A stretch of 64,000 nucleotides of DNA from Bacteroides fragilis (GTDB lineage Bacteria > Bacteroidota > Bacteroidia > Bacteroidales > Bacteroidaceae), in assembly GCF_002849695.1 (NCBI RefSeq), contig NZ_CP018937.1, positions 4,464,001-4,528,000 on the forward strand. The letters run 5' to 3'. Below, in pieces: positions 43,878-51,957 of this stretch. Both the position numbers and the translations under genes were made by a program. The notes beneath the pieces were generated by a model that did no database searches, was not told the origin of the DNA, and saw only the letters and a list, made by a program, of their open reading frames with translations. The stretch's first letter is position 1. The number at the start of each line of letters is the position of its first letter.

Positions 43878-45221
43878 ATGAAATACCAGGTTATTATTAT
43901 CGGCGGGGGACCTGCCGGTTACACTGCTGCCGAAGCTGCTGGAAAAGCAGGTTTAAGCGTGTTGCTTTTTGAGAAACAGAATTTAGGAGGAGTTTGTTTG
44001 AACGAAGGGTGTATACCTACAAAAACATTGCTCTATTCGGCAAAGACATATGATGGGGCTAAACATGCTTCAAAGTATGCTGTAACAGTTTCTGAGGCTT
44101 CGTTTGATCTTTCGAAGATCATTGCTCGTAAGTCGAAGGTAGTACGCAAGTTGGTTTTGGGGGTTAAATCAAAATTAACGTCTAATAATGTTACTATCAT
44201 AAATGGAGAAGCAACAATCTTGGACAAAAACAAAATCTGCTGTGGCGAAGAAATCTATGAATGTGATAACTTAATTCTTTGCACAGGATCCGAGACTTTC
44301 ATTCCTCCTATTTCCGGAATCGATACGGTAAGTTATTGGACACATCGGGAAGCATTAGACAATAAGGAATTGCCCGCTTCGCTTGCTATCGTAGGTGGTG
44401 GAGTGATTGGTATGGAGTTTGCATCATTCTTCAACAGTCTGGGTGTGAAAGTGACCGTCATTGAAATGATGGACGAGATCTTGGGAGGCATGGATAAAGA
44501 GCTTTCTGCTCTGTTGCGTGCTGACTATGCCAAACGGGGCATTACATTTCTGTTGAGTACTAAAGTTGTCTCGTTGGCACAATCAGAGGAGGGAGTCTTA
44601 GTTTCTTATGAGAATGCAGATGGTGCCGGAAATGTGACTGCGGAGAAATTGCTAATGAGTGTAGGTCGCCGTCCGGTAGCAAAAGGTTTCGGACTTGAGA
44701 ACCTGAACCTTCAACGGACAGAGCGCGGAAGTATTTTAGTAAACGGGCAGATGGAAAGTTCATTGCCCGGAGTATATGTATGTGGGGATTTAACCGGATT
44801 TTCTTTATTGGCACATACGGCAGTTCGTGAAGCGGAAGTAGCCGTACATGCAATTCTCGGTAAAACAGATACAATGAGTTATCGTGCTATTCCCGGTGTA
44901 GTGTATACCAATCCTGAAATAGCCGGAGTCGGGCAAACAGAAGAGTCCCTTATTGCGAAAGGTATTGCTTATCGTGCTGTAAAGCTTCCTATGGCATATT
45001 CTGGACGTTTTGTTGCCGAAAATGAAGGGGTAAACGGTGTATGTAAAGTGTTGCTTGGAGATGATGATACGATTTTGGGAGCACATGTTTTAGGCAATCC
45101 GGCTTCTGAAATTATCACATTAGCAGGTATGGCCATAGAAATGAAACTAAAAGCGGCCGAATGGAAGAAGATTGTTTTTCCCCATCCTACTGTTGCCGAA
45201 ATATTCCGTGAAGCATTGTAA
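43878..45221 (+). CDS. lpdA: dihydrolipoyl dehydrogenase
   Basis: This FAD/NAD enzyme reoxidises dihydrolipoyl groups of 2-oxoacid dehydrogenase or glycine cleavage complexes. The 447-residue protein has the FAD motif IIGGGPAGYTAAEAAGKAG, the redox pair GGVCLNEGCIPTKTLLY, the NAD motif IVGGGVIGMEFASFFNSLG and the C-terminal HPTVAEIFREAL with the catalytic His. Length is slightly short but complete. No E2 or E1 genes are nearby. Confidence 0.95.
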   Translation: MKYQVIIIGGGPAGYTAAEAAGKAGLSVLLFEKQNLGGVCLNEGCIPTKTLLYSAKTYDGAKHASKYAVTVSEASFDLSKIIARKSKVVRKLVLGVKSKLTSNNVTIINGEATILDKNKICCGEEIYECDNLILCTGSETFIPPISGIDTVSYWTHREALDNKELPASLAIVGGGVIGMEFASFFNSLGVKVTVIEMMDEILGGMDKELSALLRADYAKRGITFLLSTKVVSLAQSEEGVLVSYENADGAGNVTAEKLLMSVGRRPVAKGFGLENLNLQRTERGSILVNGQMESSLPGVYVCGDLTGFSLLAHTAVREAEVAVHAILGKTDTMSYRAIPGVVYTNPEIAGVGQTEESLIAKGIAYRAVKLPMAYSGRFVAENEGVNGVCKVLLGDDDTILGAHVLGNPASEIITLAGMAIEMKLKAAEWKKIVFPHPTVAEIFREAL

Positions 45222-45226
45222 GAGTT

Positions 45227-45303
45227 ACAAGTTGTAAGTTACGGGTTATAAGTATCATGCGTATAATGGCGCAATTACTCGTAACCCGTAATTTATGACT
45301 TGT
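45227..45303. repeat. imperfect inverted repeat
   Basis: ACAAGTTGTAAGTTACGGGT (45227) is mirrored by a segment ending ATGACTTGT at 45303; 19 of 22 arm bases pair, with a 33-base loop. It could end lpdA transcription but lacks a U-tract. A second smaller unit of this type may lie within the loop. Confidence 0.5.
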
Positions 45304-45324
45304 CATTCGTTGTTTATAAGCATT

Positions 45325-46734
45325 ATGAAGAAACTGAATTTATTTATTTTATTCTCTTTTTGTTTTTCAATTATTATCCGGGGGCAGGTAGATTTCGCCG
45401 CAATTGATTCACTTATTAAGAAGGAATTGCCCCAAGGTTCCGAAGTTGGTATTTCCGTGTATGATCTGACTGCAAAGAAATCACTCTATACATACCGTGA
45501 TGCCAAGCTTTCGCGTCCGGCATCTACCATGAAACTCTTAACTACTATAACCGCGCTTGCCCGGCCGGATGCAGATGAACCTTTCCGGACCGAAGTGTGG
45601 TATAAAGGTACTATAGAACATGATACGCTCCGCGGAGACATTTATGTGATTGGCGGATTCGACCCGGAGTTTGACGATGAAGGTATGAATGCATTGGTGG
45701 AGGAAGTGATAACTTTTCCTTTTTCAGTATTGAAAGGGAGAATCTATGGAGATATATCGATGAAAGATTCTCTTTATTGGGGAAGCGGTTGGGCATGGGA
45801 TGATACTCCCTATTCTTTTCAGCCTTATTTGTCGCCATTGATGTATCATAAAGGTGTAGTGAAAGTAACGGCTGTACCGGGAACGATACGTGGTGACTCG
45901 GCGCGCCTGAGTTTTGAACCATCGTCCTCTTATTATACTGTGATCAATGAAACTGAGACACGCACTCCTTCTGCCGGTAAGTTTTCTGTTTCGAGAGGAT
46001 GGTTAGAGAATAAAAATAATCTTATTGTCAGTGGAAATGTAGAGAATAGAAGAATTGGTGATGTGAATGTGTATTCTTCGCAGGACTTCTTTCTGCATAC
46101 CTTTGCCGAACGTTTACGCAATAGAGGGATAGAGATTTCGGAGCAGTATGCTTTCGACAGCTTTCAGCCCGACAGCCTTTCTACCCGCATGGCACGTTGG
46201 GAATGTCCTGTTCAGAAAGTAGTAGACCAGATTATGAAAGAAAGTGATAACTTGAGTGCGGAAGCATTACTTTGCCGTTTAGGAGCACAAGCTACAGGCA
46301 AAAAGCAAGTTTCGGCTAAAGACGGGATCGATGAGATCCATCGGCTGATTAAAGATTTGGGGCATGATCCGGACAATTATAAAATAGCTGATGGTTGTGG
46401 ATTGTCAAATTACGATTACCTCTCTCCTGCCCTGTTGGTTGATTTTTTGAAGTTTGCTTATTCGAGAACGGATATTTTTCGGAAGCTCTATAAAGCTCTT
46501 CCGGTTGCAGGTATTGATGGAACACTTAAGAATCGTATGAAAAAAGGGTCGGCATTTAAGAATGTACATGCCAAAACGGGATCTTATACTGCCATTAACA
46601 CATTAGCCGGTTACCTAAAGATGGCTAACGGTCATCAGGTGGCCTTTGCCATTATGAACCAAAATGTATTGTCGGCAGCCAAAGCAAGGAATTTTCAAAA
46701 TAAAGTATGCGAAGTACTGGTAAATTGTAAATGA
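45325..46734 (+). CDS. dacB: D-alanyl-D-alanine carboxypeptidase/endopeptidase (PBP4, S13 family)
   Basis: The 469-residue secreted enzyme trims or cleaves peptidoglycan peptides. It has a signal peptide (MKKLNLFILFSFCFSIIIRG), the active-site SxxK as SRPASTMKLLTTI (about residue 62-67 of the mature frame), SxN as ESDNLSAEALL and the KTG box as HAKTGSYTAINTLAG. The large insertion between SxxK and SxN is present. I take ATG 45325, since a frame from 45295 would add 10 residues before the signal peptide. The function is inferred from the family. Confidence 0.93.
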   Translation: MKKLNLFILFSFCFSIIIRGQVDFAAIDSLIKKELPQGSEVGISVYDLTAKKSLYTYRDAKLSRPASTMKLLTTITALARPDADEPFRTEVWYKGTIEHDTLRGDIYVIGGFDPEFDDEGMNALVEEVITFPFSVLKGRIYGDISMKDSLYWGSGWAWDDTPYSFQPYLSPLMYHKGVVKVTAVPGTIRGDSARLSFEPSSSYYTVINETETRTPSAGKFSVSRGWLENKNNLIVSGNVENRRIGDVNVYSSQDFFLHTFAERLRNRGIEISEQYAFDSFQPDSLSTRMARWECPVQKVVDQIMKESDNLSAEALLCRLGAQATGKKQVSAKDGIDEIHRLIKDLGHDPDNYKIADGCGLSNYDYLSPALLVDFLKFAYSRTDIFRKLYKALPVAGIDGTLKNRMKKGSAFKNVHAKTGSYTAINTLAGYLKMANGHQVAFAIMNQNVLSAAKARNFQNKVCEVLVNCK

Positions 46735-46786
46735 TGAACGATGAACACTTTGTAGAAGTCACAGTCGGTTCATCGTTCATCGTTTA
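46728..46786. terminator. bidirectional hairpin between convergent genes
   Basis: TAAATGATGAACGATGAAC (46728-46746) pairs with GTTCATCGTTCATCGTTTA (46768-46786), 18 of 19 bases, around a 21-base loop. It overlaps the dacB stop codon and ends 5 bases before the CoA-transferase stop. It can act in either direction. Confidence 0.6.
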
Positions 46787-46790
46787 TCGT

Positions 46791-48290
46791 TTATTTTTCG
46801 TATTCTGCCCAGTTCACGTTTTTCATATCTCCGCTTTTAGCCAGTTCGGCATGCATTCCCAAAGCGGCTTGAATGGCGTGAGGAGTCTGTGACTTATTAC
46901 CGGCCAGTTTCAGATAATCCCATAAGATTTGTTTGTAATCCGGGTGTGCACAGTTTTCGATGATTGCCTGTGCTCTTTCCTTCGGACTTTTGCCACGCAA
47001 ATCGGCTACTCCCTGTTCGGTAATAACGATATTAACGGAGTGCTCACTGTGATCCAGATGAGAAACCATCGGAACGATGGAACTGATTTTGCCTTCTTTA
47101 GCCACTGACGGACAAGTAAAGATGGAAATATAAGCATTGCGTGTAAAATCGCCCGAGCCGCCGATACCGTTCATCATCTTGGTTCCACCGATATGGGTAG
47201 AGTTTACGTTACCATAAATATCTGCTTCAATGGCGGTATTGATAGAGATGATTCCTAAACGGCGGACTACTTCCGGACTGTTAGAGATTTCAGACGGACG
47301 GAGAATCAGTTTATCACGGAAGAAGTCCATATCGTCATAAATGCCTTGCAGGCAGTCATTGGTTACGGTCAGTGAGCAGGCACTTCCGAATTTTACACGA
47401 CCTTCACGGATTAATCCGATCACAGAGTTTTGGATAACTTCGGTATACATTTCGAAAGCAGGGATTGTTTTATCGCGTCCCAAGGCTCCTAAAACTGCGT
47501 TGGCGATGTTACCTACTCCCGATTGTAACGGAAGGAATGTGGAAGGAATAATGCCACGTTTCATGTCGGCAGCCAGGAAGTCGGCCACATTCTGACCAAT
47601 CTTATCAGTAATAGGATCGGCAGCCGCAAATGAACGGGCTTCATCCGGCCAGTTTGTTTCTACGATACCTACAATCTTTTTCGGGTCGACTTGTATATAA
47701 GGTAGTCCGACGCGGTCACTCGGTTTGTAGATTGGAATTTCACGACGGTAAGGCGGGTCGAGCGGTTCGTACACGTCATGCATTCCCATCATATTTTTGC
47801 TATGTGCACTGTTCAACTCAATGATGATCTGATCGGCCAGTCGGCAGACGGTTGGTGCAATTCCACCGGCAGCTGTCAGATAGATTTTTCCATCCGGAGT
47901 CACTTCACAAGCTTCGATGATAGCTACATTCACTTTTCCCATGAATCCGTAGCGCACTTCTTGTGCCATTTGTGAAAGGTGAATGTCATTATAGGCAATC
48001 TCACCGTTATTCACTGCTTTACGGAAATCGGGATTGGTTGTGTAAGGGGCACGATAACGGATAGCCTTTACACGTGATAATATGCCATCACATGAGTCGC
48101 CGGTAGAAGCTCCGGTAAAGATGCCGATCTGGAAAGGGTTTCCTTTTGCATGTTCCGCTTCCGCTATTTTCGCTATTTCGGAAGTGACAGCTTTGGCCGT
48201 TCCTGCGGGGGTAAAACCGCTGAGGCCGATGTTATAGCCATGTTTTACAAGGCTGGCAGCTTCTGCTGCAGAAATGGATTTGAATGCCAT
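46791..48290 (-). CDS. acetyl-CoA hydrolase/transferase family (succinyl/propionyl/acetyl-CoA:CoA transferase)
   Basis: The 499-residue protein is a class I CoA-transferase. It has LVKHGYNIGLSGFTPAGTAKAV (N-terminal fold), the catalytic Glu in VITEQGVADLRGKSPKERAQAII, GGSGDFTRNAYISIFTCPS and HLDHSEHSVNIVI. In Bacteroides such enzymes handle succinyl-, propionyl- or acetyl-CoA exchange during propionate production. The exact acyl pair is not readable. A small hypothetical gene lies 35 bases upstream on the same strand. Confidence 0.93.
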   Translation of the reverse strand: MAFKSISAAEAASLVKHGYNIGLSGFTPAGTAKAVTSEIAKIAEAEHAKGNPFQIGIFTGASTGDSCDGILSRVKAIRYRAPYTTNPDFRKAVNNGEIAYNDIHLSQMAQEVRYGFMGKVNVAIIEACEVTPDGKIYLTAAGGIAPTVCRLADQIIIELNSAHSKNMMGMHDVYEPLDPPYRREIPIYKPSDRVGLPYIQVDPKKIVGIVETNWPDEARSFAAADPITDKIGQNVADFLAADMKRGIIPSTFLPLQSGVGNIANAVLGALGRDKTIPAFEMYTEVIQNSVIGLIREGRVKFGSACSLTVTNDCLQGIYDDMDFFRDKLILRPSEISNSPEVVRRLGIISINTAIEADIYGNVNSTHIGGTKMMNGIGGSGDFTRNAYISIFTCPSVAKEGKISSIVPMVSHLDHSEHSVNIVITEQGVADLRGKSPKERAQAIIENCAHPDYKQILWDYLKLAGNKSQTPHAIQAALGMHAELAKSGDMKNVNWAEYEK

Positions 48291-48325
48291 AATTATAGTA
48301 TTATTTTCGTGTTAGGAATAATCTT

Positions 48326-48655
48326 TCAATATTTTCTATTCAGAATTTCGGACCAGATAATGGCTTTTCGGGCTTCTTCAGCCGAGCGAATGGTAAATTC
48401 CGGATCATCTGTCGGGGATGTTTCCATTTTCGGAGGAATTGTTTTATTTTTCTTCACTTCCGCTTTCGGAGGGAGCGGTTGGGGACGGAATGTTTGATGT
48501 TTTCGCGGTGTTTGAAGGACTTCGGCCTCTTCCGTATCCGGAATGGGTACGAAAGGTTTTTGGGCAGATCTTTCCGTTTTGCTCTTTTTGATCTGTCTGA
48601 TAAGAGGTAATGCGAAAACAGCCATAATGACGAGGACTTTTAAAATATCATCCAT
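48326..48655 (-). CDS. small membrane-anchored hypothetical protein
   Basis: The 109-residue protein starts with a hydrophobic helix (ILKVLVIMAVFALPLIRQI), then a basic, Pro- and Lys-rich disordered stretch, then a conserved-looking C-terminus (DPEFTIRSAEEARKAIIWSEILNRKY). The last 25 residues look folded and might be a binding motif. It lies directly upstream of the CoA-transferase gene and may share its transcript. I do not recognise a family. Confidence 0.7.
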   Translation of the reverse strand: MDDILKVLVIMAVFALPLIRQIKKSKTERSAQKPFVPIPDTEEAEVLQTPRKHQTFRPQPLPPKAEVKKNKTIPPKMETSPTDDPEFTIRSAEEARKAIIWSEILNRKY

Positions 48656-48724
48656 AGTACTTTTATTTTCTACAGTCCGCCAAAGTTATACATTTAATCT
48701 GATTGATACCAATATTTTGGCATG

Positions 48725-48803
48725 AAAAAAGGGCAGCTTCACAGCTCCCCTTAATTTTTTTAACCTAAACCTTAACTATGAAAAAATCTAATGTTTCTTT
48801 CAT
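48725..48803 (-). ncRNA. candidate small RNA related to the 20.9-kb pair
   Basis: Read on the minus strand, TTTG (48839-48836), a 20-base spacer and CACATTTG (48815-48808) form a near-consensus promoter. It is followed by a segment with TTTTTCATAGTTAAGGTTTA and a terminator hairpin (AGC-TGTGA-AGCT core, GGG/CCC flank, TTTTTT at 48730-48725). The motifs ACATTTG, GCAATG, TTTTTCATAGT and the AGGTTA...GGAGC tract recur in the same order in the tandem sRNAs at 20890 and 21141. It lies in the 329-base divergent gap before miaB. A 67-codon plus-strand frame here looks like chance. Confidence 0.5.
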
Positions 48804-48807
48804 TGCA

Positions 48808-48839
48808 CAAATGTGTGAAATAAAATTAATAGTGCCAAA
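48808..48839 (-). promoter_or_regulatory. promoter of the minus-strand sRNA candidate
   Basis: TTTG-N20-CACATTTG on the minus strand has one mismatch to the Bacteroides consensus. Confidence 0.5.
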
Positions 48840-48951
48840 TCCTTACGCCATAAATGTTTGTTCTATTAACATAAATTATCCTTTTGCCTCTGAATCGATA
48901 AGCAAAAGTGTTATTTTGGTTTCATTTCACAACTTTTTGAGGATGAAGCTG

Positions 48952-48959
48952 TATCTTTG
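48952..48959 (+). promoter_or_regulatory. -7 promoter element of miaB
   Basis: TATCTTTG is a perfect match 27 bases before the miaB ATG. Confidence 0.55.
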
Positions 48960-48985
48960 CAGGTACAAATTTAAATTCTGAATTT

Positions 48986-50359
48986 ATGAACGAATTGACG
49001 GGAGCGGACTTTAAATCCGCAACTGCTGATGACAACAAGAAGTTGTTTATCGAGACTTATGGCTGCCAGATGAATGTGGCCGATAGTGAAGTAATTGCCT
49101 CTGTGATGCAAATGGCCGGTTATTCGGTTGCCGAAACGCTGGAAGAGGCTGATGCGGTATTTATGAATACTTGCTCTATCCGTGACAATGCCGAGCAGAA
49201 GATTCTGAATCGTCTGGAGTTTTTTCATTCGATGAAGAAAAAGAAGAAGCATCTGATTGTAGGCGTGTTGGGATGTATGGCCGAGCGAGTGAAAGATGAT
49301 TTGATTGAACATCATCATGTAGATCTTGTAGTGGGGCCGGATGCTTATTTGACTCTTCCGGAACTGATCGCTTCTGTGGAAGCGGGTGAGAAGGCAATGA
49401 ATGTAGAGCTTTCGACTACGGAAACCTATCGGGATGTGATTCCTTCACGTATCTGCGGTAACCATATCTCCGGATTTGTATCCATCATGCGTGGTTGCAA
49501 TAACTTCTGCACCTATTGTATAGTGCCTTACACCCGTGGTCGTGAACGCAGCCGGGATGTGGAAAGTATTCTGAACGAAGTGGCTGATCTGGTATCAAAA
49601 GGTTACAAAGAGATTACTTTGTTGGGGCAGAATGTAAACTCTTATCGTTTTGAGAAGGAGGGAGGAGAAGTGGTTACCTTCCCAATGTTGCTTCGTGTGG
49701 TAGCTGAGGCGGCGCCGGATGTACGTGTCCGTTTCACAACTTCGCATCCCAAAGATATGAGTGATGAAACTTTGGAGGTGATTGCACAAGTGCCTAATGT
49801 ATGTAAACACATTCACCTTCCCGTGCAAAGCGGTAGCTCGCGCATTCTTAAGTTGATGAATCGTAAATATACGCGTGAATGGTATCTGGATCGTGTATCG
49901 GCTATTAAGCGTATTGTCCCCGATTGCGGGCTTACTACGGATATATTCTCCGGTTTCCACTCCGAGACAGAGGAAGATCATCAGGAGTCACTTTCGCTGA
50001 TGGAGGCTTGTGGCTATGATGCGGCATTTATGTTTAAATATTCCGAGCGTCCTGGTACTTATGCCTCTAAACATCTGGAAGACAATGTTCCCGAGGAGGT
50101 AAAAGTCCGTCGTCTGAATGAAATAATTGCTTTACAGAATCGTTTGTCTGCTGAATCCAATACCCGCTGTATCGGAAAGACCTATGAAGTATTGGTAGAA
50201 GGTGTTTCGAAACGTTCGCGCGATCAGTTGTTCGGCCGTACCGAGCAGAACAGGGTGGTTGTATTCGATCGTGGTACTCACCGGATAGGCGATTTTGTGA
50301 ACGTAAGAATTACGGAAGCCAGTTCTGCCACGCTGAAAGGTGAAGAAGTTTTCGGATAA
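48986..50359 (+). CDS. miaB: tRNA-2-methylthio-N6-isopentenyladenosine synthase
   Basis: This radical SAM methylthiotransferase adds the ms2 group at A37 of tRNAs reading U-starting codons. The 457-residue protein has the N-terminal UPF0004 domain with its three cluster cysteines (ETYGCQMNVADSE, NTCSIRDNAEQK, GVLGCMAERV), the radical SAM motif MRGCNNFCTYCIVPYTRGRERSR and a C-terminal TRAM domain. Everything is intact. A terminator follows before the GH29 promoter. Confidence 0.97.
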   Translation: MNELTGADFKSATADDNKKLFIETYGCQMNVADSEVIASVMQMAGYSVAETLEEADAVFMNTCSIRDNAEQKILNRLEFFHSMKKKKKHLIVGVLGCMAERVKDDLIEHHHVDLVVGPDAYLTLPELIASVEAGEKAMNVELSTTETYRDVIPSRICGNHISGFVSIMRGCNNFCTYCIVPYTRGRERSRDVESILNEVADLVSKGYKEITLLGQNVNSYRFEKEGGEVVTFPMLLRVVAEAAPDVRVRFTTSHPKDMSDETLEVIAQVPNVCKHIHLPVQSGSSRILKLMNRKYTREWYLDRVSAIKRIVPDCGLTTDIFSGFHSETEEDHQESLSLMEACGYDAAFMFKYSERPGTYASKHLEDNVPEEVKVRRLNEIIALQNRLSAESNTRCIGKTYEVLVEGVSKRSRDQLFGRTEQNRVVVFDRGTHRIGDFVNVRITEASSATLKGEEVFG

Positions 50360-50384
50360 TCCGTAGTTTTGCATATAAAATAAT

Positions 50385-50419
50385 AAGGTGTAGTCATTGA
50401 GAACGTATGGCTACACCTT
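50385..50419 (+). terminator. terminator of miaB
   Basis: AAGGTGTAG (50385-50393) pairs with CTACACCTT (50411-50419), followed by GTTTGTT. It directly precedes the GH29 promoter. Confidence 0.6.
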
Positions 50420-50420
50420 G

Positions 50421-50451
50421 TTTGTTATATGGCTACAATGTTTTATCTTTG
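50421..50451 (+). promoter_or_regulatory. promoter of the GH29/GH2 pair
   Basis: TTTG (50421-50424), 19 bases, TATCTTTG (50444-50451): an exact match to the consensus, 25 bases before ATG 50477. Confidence 0.75.
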
Positions 50452-50476
50452 TGCGTACCTTAGAAAATAGAACACC

Positions 50477-51895
50477 ATGAAGAACAAACTATTTATTTTA
50501 ATTGCACTCTGCATTTCAATCCATGTTTTAGCCCAAGAACCTAAAAAGGAAATTCCTTTAAAATATGGTGCCACTAACATCGGCAAGCGTCAGGACGAAG
50601 CTATGAAGCGGTTTCGCGACAATCGTTTGGGAGAATTCATTCACTGGGGACTGTATGCCATTCCCGGTGGCGAATGGAAAGGTAAAGTATATAATGGAGC
50701 TGCCGAATGGCTCAAGTCGTGGGCTCAAGTTCCTGCTTCTGAATGGCTGGGGCTGATGAAACAATGGAATCCGGTAAAATTTGATGCACGCCAATGGGCG
50801 AGAATGGCCAAAGAGATGGGAGTAAAATACGTCAAGATAACAACGAAACATCACGAAGGATTCTGTCTCTGGCCGAGCCGGTATAGTGAATATACCGTAG
50901 CGCAGACTCCATTTAAGAAAGATATCTTAGGCGAGTTGGTAAAAGCCTACAATGATGAAGGTATCGACGTGCATTTCTACTTTTCGGTAATGGATTGGAG
51001 CCATCCGGATTATCGTTATGAGATTTCATCGAAAGAAGATAGCGTTGCTTTCAGCCGTTTTCTCACTTTCACCGATAATCAGTTGAAGGAATTGGCTACC
51101 CGCTATCCGACGGTTAAGGACTTTTGGTTCGACGGCACTTGGGATGCAAGTATTAAGAAGAATGGTTGGTGGACGGCTCATGTAGAGCAGATGTTGAAGA
51201 ATCTTGTGCCGGGAGTCACTGTCAATAGCCGGCTTCGTGCCGATGATTATGGCAAGAGACACTTCGATAGCAATGGCTGTCTTATGGGAGATTATGAATC
51301 GGGGTACGAACGTCGTCTTCCTGATCCGTTGGAGGACTTGCAGGTGACTAAATGGGATTGGGAAGCTTGTATGACCCTTCCCGAAAATCAGTGGGGATAT
51401 CATAAGGATTGGTCACTGAGTTATGTCAAGACTCCGGTAGAAGTAATCGACCGTATTGTGCATGCTGTATCGATGGGAGGGAATATGGTAGTCAATTTCG
51501 GTCCTCAGGCCGATGGTGATTTCCGTTCGGAAGAGAAGGAGTTGGCTGTAGCTTTGGGTAAATGGATGAAGAAGTATGGTGAGTGTATTTATGGCTGTGG
51601 CTATGCCGGATGGGATAAACGAGACTGGGGATACTATACCCGTAAAGGTCAAGAGATTTATATGGTTGTATTCAATTGTCCCTATTCGGGTTTCCTTGAT
51701 GTAAAGGTTCCGAAAGGCACAAAAATAGAGAAAGCCGCTTTACCGGACGGACAGGAACTGAAGGTTGTCGAGACCACCCGGAATGAATATAATGTAGCTA
51801 TGCCTTCGCAAAATCCGGGAGAACCCTTTATAATCAAATTGCAAATTAAAGAAACTTTCGCTACGACAGACAAGTACCGGGATGCATTGACATAG
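50477..51895 (+). CDS. GH29 alpha-L-fucosidase, secreted
   Basis: The 472-residue protein has a signal peptide (MKNKLFILIALCISIHVLAQ) and the GH29 TIM barrel: FIHWGLYAIPGGEWKG, KYVKITTKHHEGFCLWPSRYSEYTV, and KDFWFDGTWD with the nucleophile Asp. A shorter C-terminal beta domain is expected, and the MGGNMVVNFGPQADGDF segment is family-typical. It removes alpha-linked fucose from host or plant glycans in the periplasm. The next gene, a GH2 galactosidase, begins 62 bases later and is probably in the same transcript. Confidence 0.96.
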   Translation: MKNKLFILIALCISIHVLAQEPKKEIPLKYGATNIGKRQDEAMKRFRDNRLGEFIHWGLYAIPGGEWKGKVYNGAAEWLKSWAQVPASEWLGLMKQWNPVKFDARQWARMAKEMGVKYVKITTKHHEGFCLWPSRYSEYTVAQTPFKKDILGELVKAYNDEGIDVHFYFSVMDWSHPDYRYEISSKEDSVAFSRFLTFTDNQLKELATRYPTVKDFWFDGTWDASIKKNGWWTAHVEQMLKNLVPGVTVNSRLRADDYGKRHFDSNGCLMGDYESGYERRLPDPLEDLQVTKWDWEACMTLPENQWGYHKDWSLSYVKTPVEVIDRIVHAVSMGGNMVVNFGPQADGDFRSEEKELAVALGKWMKKYGECIYGCGYAGWDKRDWGYYTRKGQEIYMVVFNCPYSGFLDVKVPKGTKIEKAALPDGQELKVVETTRNEYNVAMPSQNPGEPFIIKLQIKETFATTDKYRDALT

Positions 51896-51957
51896 TAGAA
51901 TTTCCTTATCTGTGCGTTCACCCGCAAAAAGGTGACCAATCATTAAAATAAAATATT

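Noticed and set aside
48778..48981. A 67-codon plus-strand frame before miaB
   Set aside because: It overlaps the minus-strand promoter and sRNA candidate and the miaB -7 element, and has no coding character.
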